Shown here: one piece after another, positions 63,562 through 64,000 of the stretch | How the letters are laid out: every line of letters starts with the position of its first letter | Position numbering within the stretch: the stretch's first letter is position 1 | NCBI RefSeq assembly: GCF_030818895.1 | Contig: NZ_JAUTBA010000001.1 | Coordinates: 3,720,001 to 3,784,000, forward strand | Reading direction: 5' to 3' | DNA length: 64,000 nt | From: Sphingobacterium zeae | GTDB lineage: Bacteria; Bacteroidota; Bacteroidia; Sphingobacteriales; Sphingobacteriaceae | Made by a program: the position numbers and the translations under genes | The notes under the pieces: model-generated | What the model was told of the DNA's origin: nothing | Database searches by the model: none | The model's input: the letters and a program-made list of their open reading frames with translations, nothing else

Positions 63562-63999
63562 TTATTTCTCCAAATAGAAATCCCAAGTCGCCTTTGATAT
63601 AGCTGAAATCATTTGTGCATTAACTTCATTGCTCTCTTTAGAATCCGCCACAAAAACACTGATAATAAAATACTTACCATTAGGGAGAAACACTATACCG
63701 ATATCATTAAAAGCGGCCGTAATTCCTTCGCTGTTTTTGCCAGAATATCCTGTCTTGTGTGCTACTACCGTTCCTTTTGGTAAAGCTCCCTTTAGCCTGT
63801 CTTCACCAGTATTTGTTTCTCTCAGAGTTTTCCAAACAAAATCATAACTATGCTGGGATAGTAGATTGTTTCCATTGGCATAGAATTTCATCAAAAGCTC
63901 ACTTGCAGCGTTAGCTGTTGTCCAATTTTGAAACATATTTTCCCATTTAGACTGCATATCCTCTTCGGTATAGTTAATTTCAAAATTATCAATAATATG
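63562..63999 (-). CDS. Class A beta-lactamase, C-terminal part (gene runs off the window)
   Basis: The frame is open to the window edge; the last 145 residues are seen. MQSKWENMFQNWTTANAASELL matches the helical region of subclass A2 (CepA/CfxA/PER-like) enzymes, and KGTVVAHKTGYSG carries the KTG motif (Lys-Thr-Gly). The serine SxxK and SDN motifs lie beyond the window. It is a periplasmic enzyme that hydrolyses beta-lactams. An internal ATG at 63957 is not the true start. It lies 87 bp upstream of the Crp-type gene in the same direction. Confidence 0.85.
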   Translation of the reverse strand, partial: HIIDNFEINYTEEDMQSKWENMFQNWTTANAASELLMKFYANGNNLLSQHSYDFVWKTLRETNTGEDRLKGALPKGTVVAHKTGYSGKNSEGITAAFNDIGIVFLPNGKYFIISVFVADSKESNEVNAQMISAISKATWDFYLEK

Positions 64000-64000
64000 G

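Overview
The window looks like a chromosomal segment from a Bacteroidota bacterium, most likely of the Sphingobacteriaceae (Sphingobacterium-like). This rests on three things seen in the sequence. There are two SusC/SusD pairs, one with an ECF sigma/FecR regulator and PKD-like, DUF4843 and TlpA partners. Families largely restricted to the phylum are present (GLPGLI, DUF1573, SusC/D, BF3164-type propeller, DUF3472/DUF5077). Promoters resemble the Bacteroidota TTTG / TAnnTTTG type. The genus is an inference. I saw no rRNA, tRNA or CRISPR array.

Layout. 0.3-2.3 kb: a short-form 2-isopropylmalate synthase with a divergent AraC regulator. 2.5-3.7 kb: an AbiEii-type toxin and its HTH antitoxin. 3.8-7.9 kb: a dinB-dnaE error-prone polymerase operon whose dnaE is split by a one-base frameshift, with palindromes at its promoter. 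8.1-10.3 kb: a Tet-type MFS efflux pump and an AraC regulator. 10.9-17.5 kb: a transglutaminase-like lipoprotein, an anti-sigma-like membrane protein, an ECF sigma factor, a GLPGLI protein and a TonB-type barrel, tightly packed. 17.5-22.4 kb: O-antigen-ligase/TPR protein, signal peptidase I, DUF1573 lipoprotein, beta-propeller lipoprotein and a six-cysteine secreted peptide (NVEALA-like context). 22.7-23.4 kb: a LytTR regulator whose phospho-acceptor Asp is Asn. 23.8-24.2 kb: a decayed IS3-type transposase.

24.4-34.8 kb: a complete sigma/FecR/SusC/SusD/DUF4843/PKD-like/TlpA locus. 35.3 kb: a DUF4382-like lipoprotein. 36.2-40.7 kb: a 1,502-residue SF1 helicase with a C-terminal Vsr-like nuclease domain, a candidate single-gene defence system. 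40.9-46.2 kb: a DUF3472 lipoprotein, a small membrane protein, an HxlR regulator divergent from a flavodoxin-fold quinone reductase, and a siderophore-interacting-type flavoprotein with an AraC regulator. 46.6-49.6 kb: three overlapping or adjacent glycosyltransferases. 49.6-50.2 kb: a TetX-like monooxygenase pseudogene. 50.3-60.1 kb: a beta-glucan utilisation locus (Y_Y_Y/LuxR sensor-regulator, SusC, SusD, and a two-domain glycosidase joining a clan-A TIM barrel to GH16). 60.2-64 kb: an AI-2E-type permease, a secreted hypothetical protein, a receiver-only regulator, a Crp-family regulator, and the C-terminal part of a class A beta-lactamase that leaves the window.

How the genes work together. 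The two SusCD loci import oligomers through the outer membrane. The second is clearly tied to beta-1,3-type glucan degradation through its GH16 domain. The 10.9-23.4 kb stretch is the best candidate for an undescribed system: a secreted Cys-rich peptide, its own signal peptidase and a set of envelope lipoproteins lie beside a sigma-controlled barrel/GLPGLI/transglutaminase module. Their joint function is inference from gene order only.
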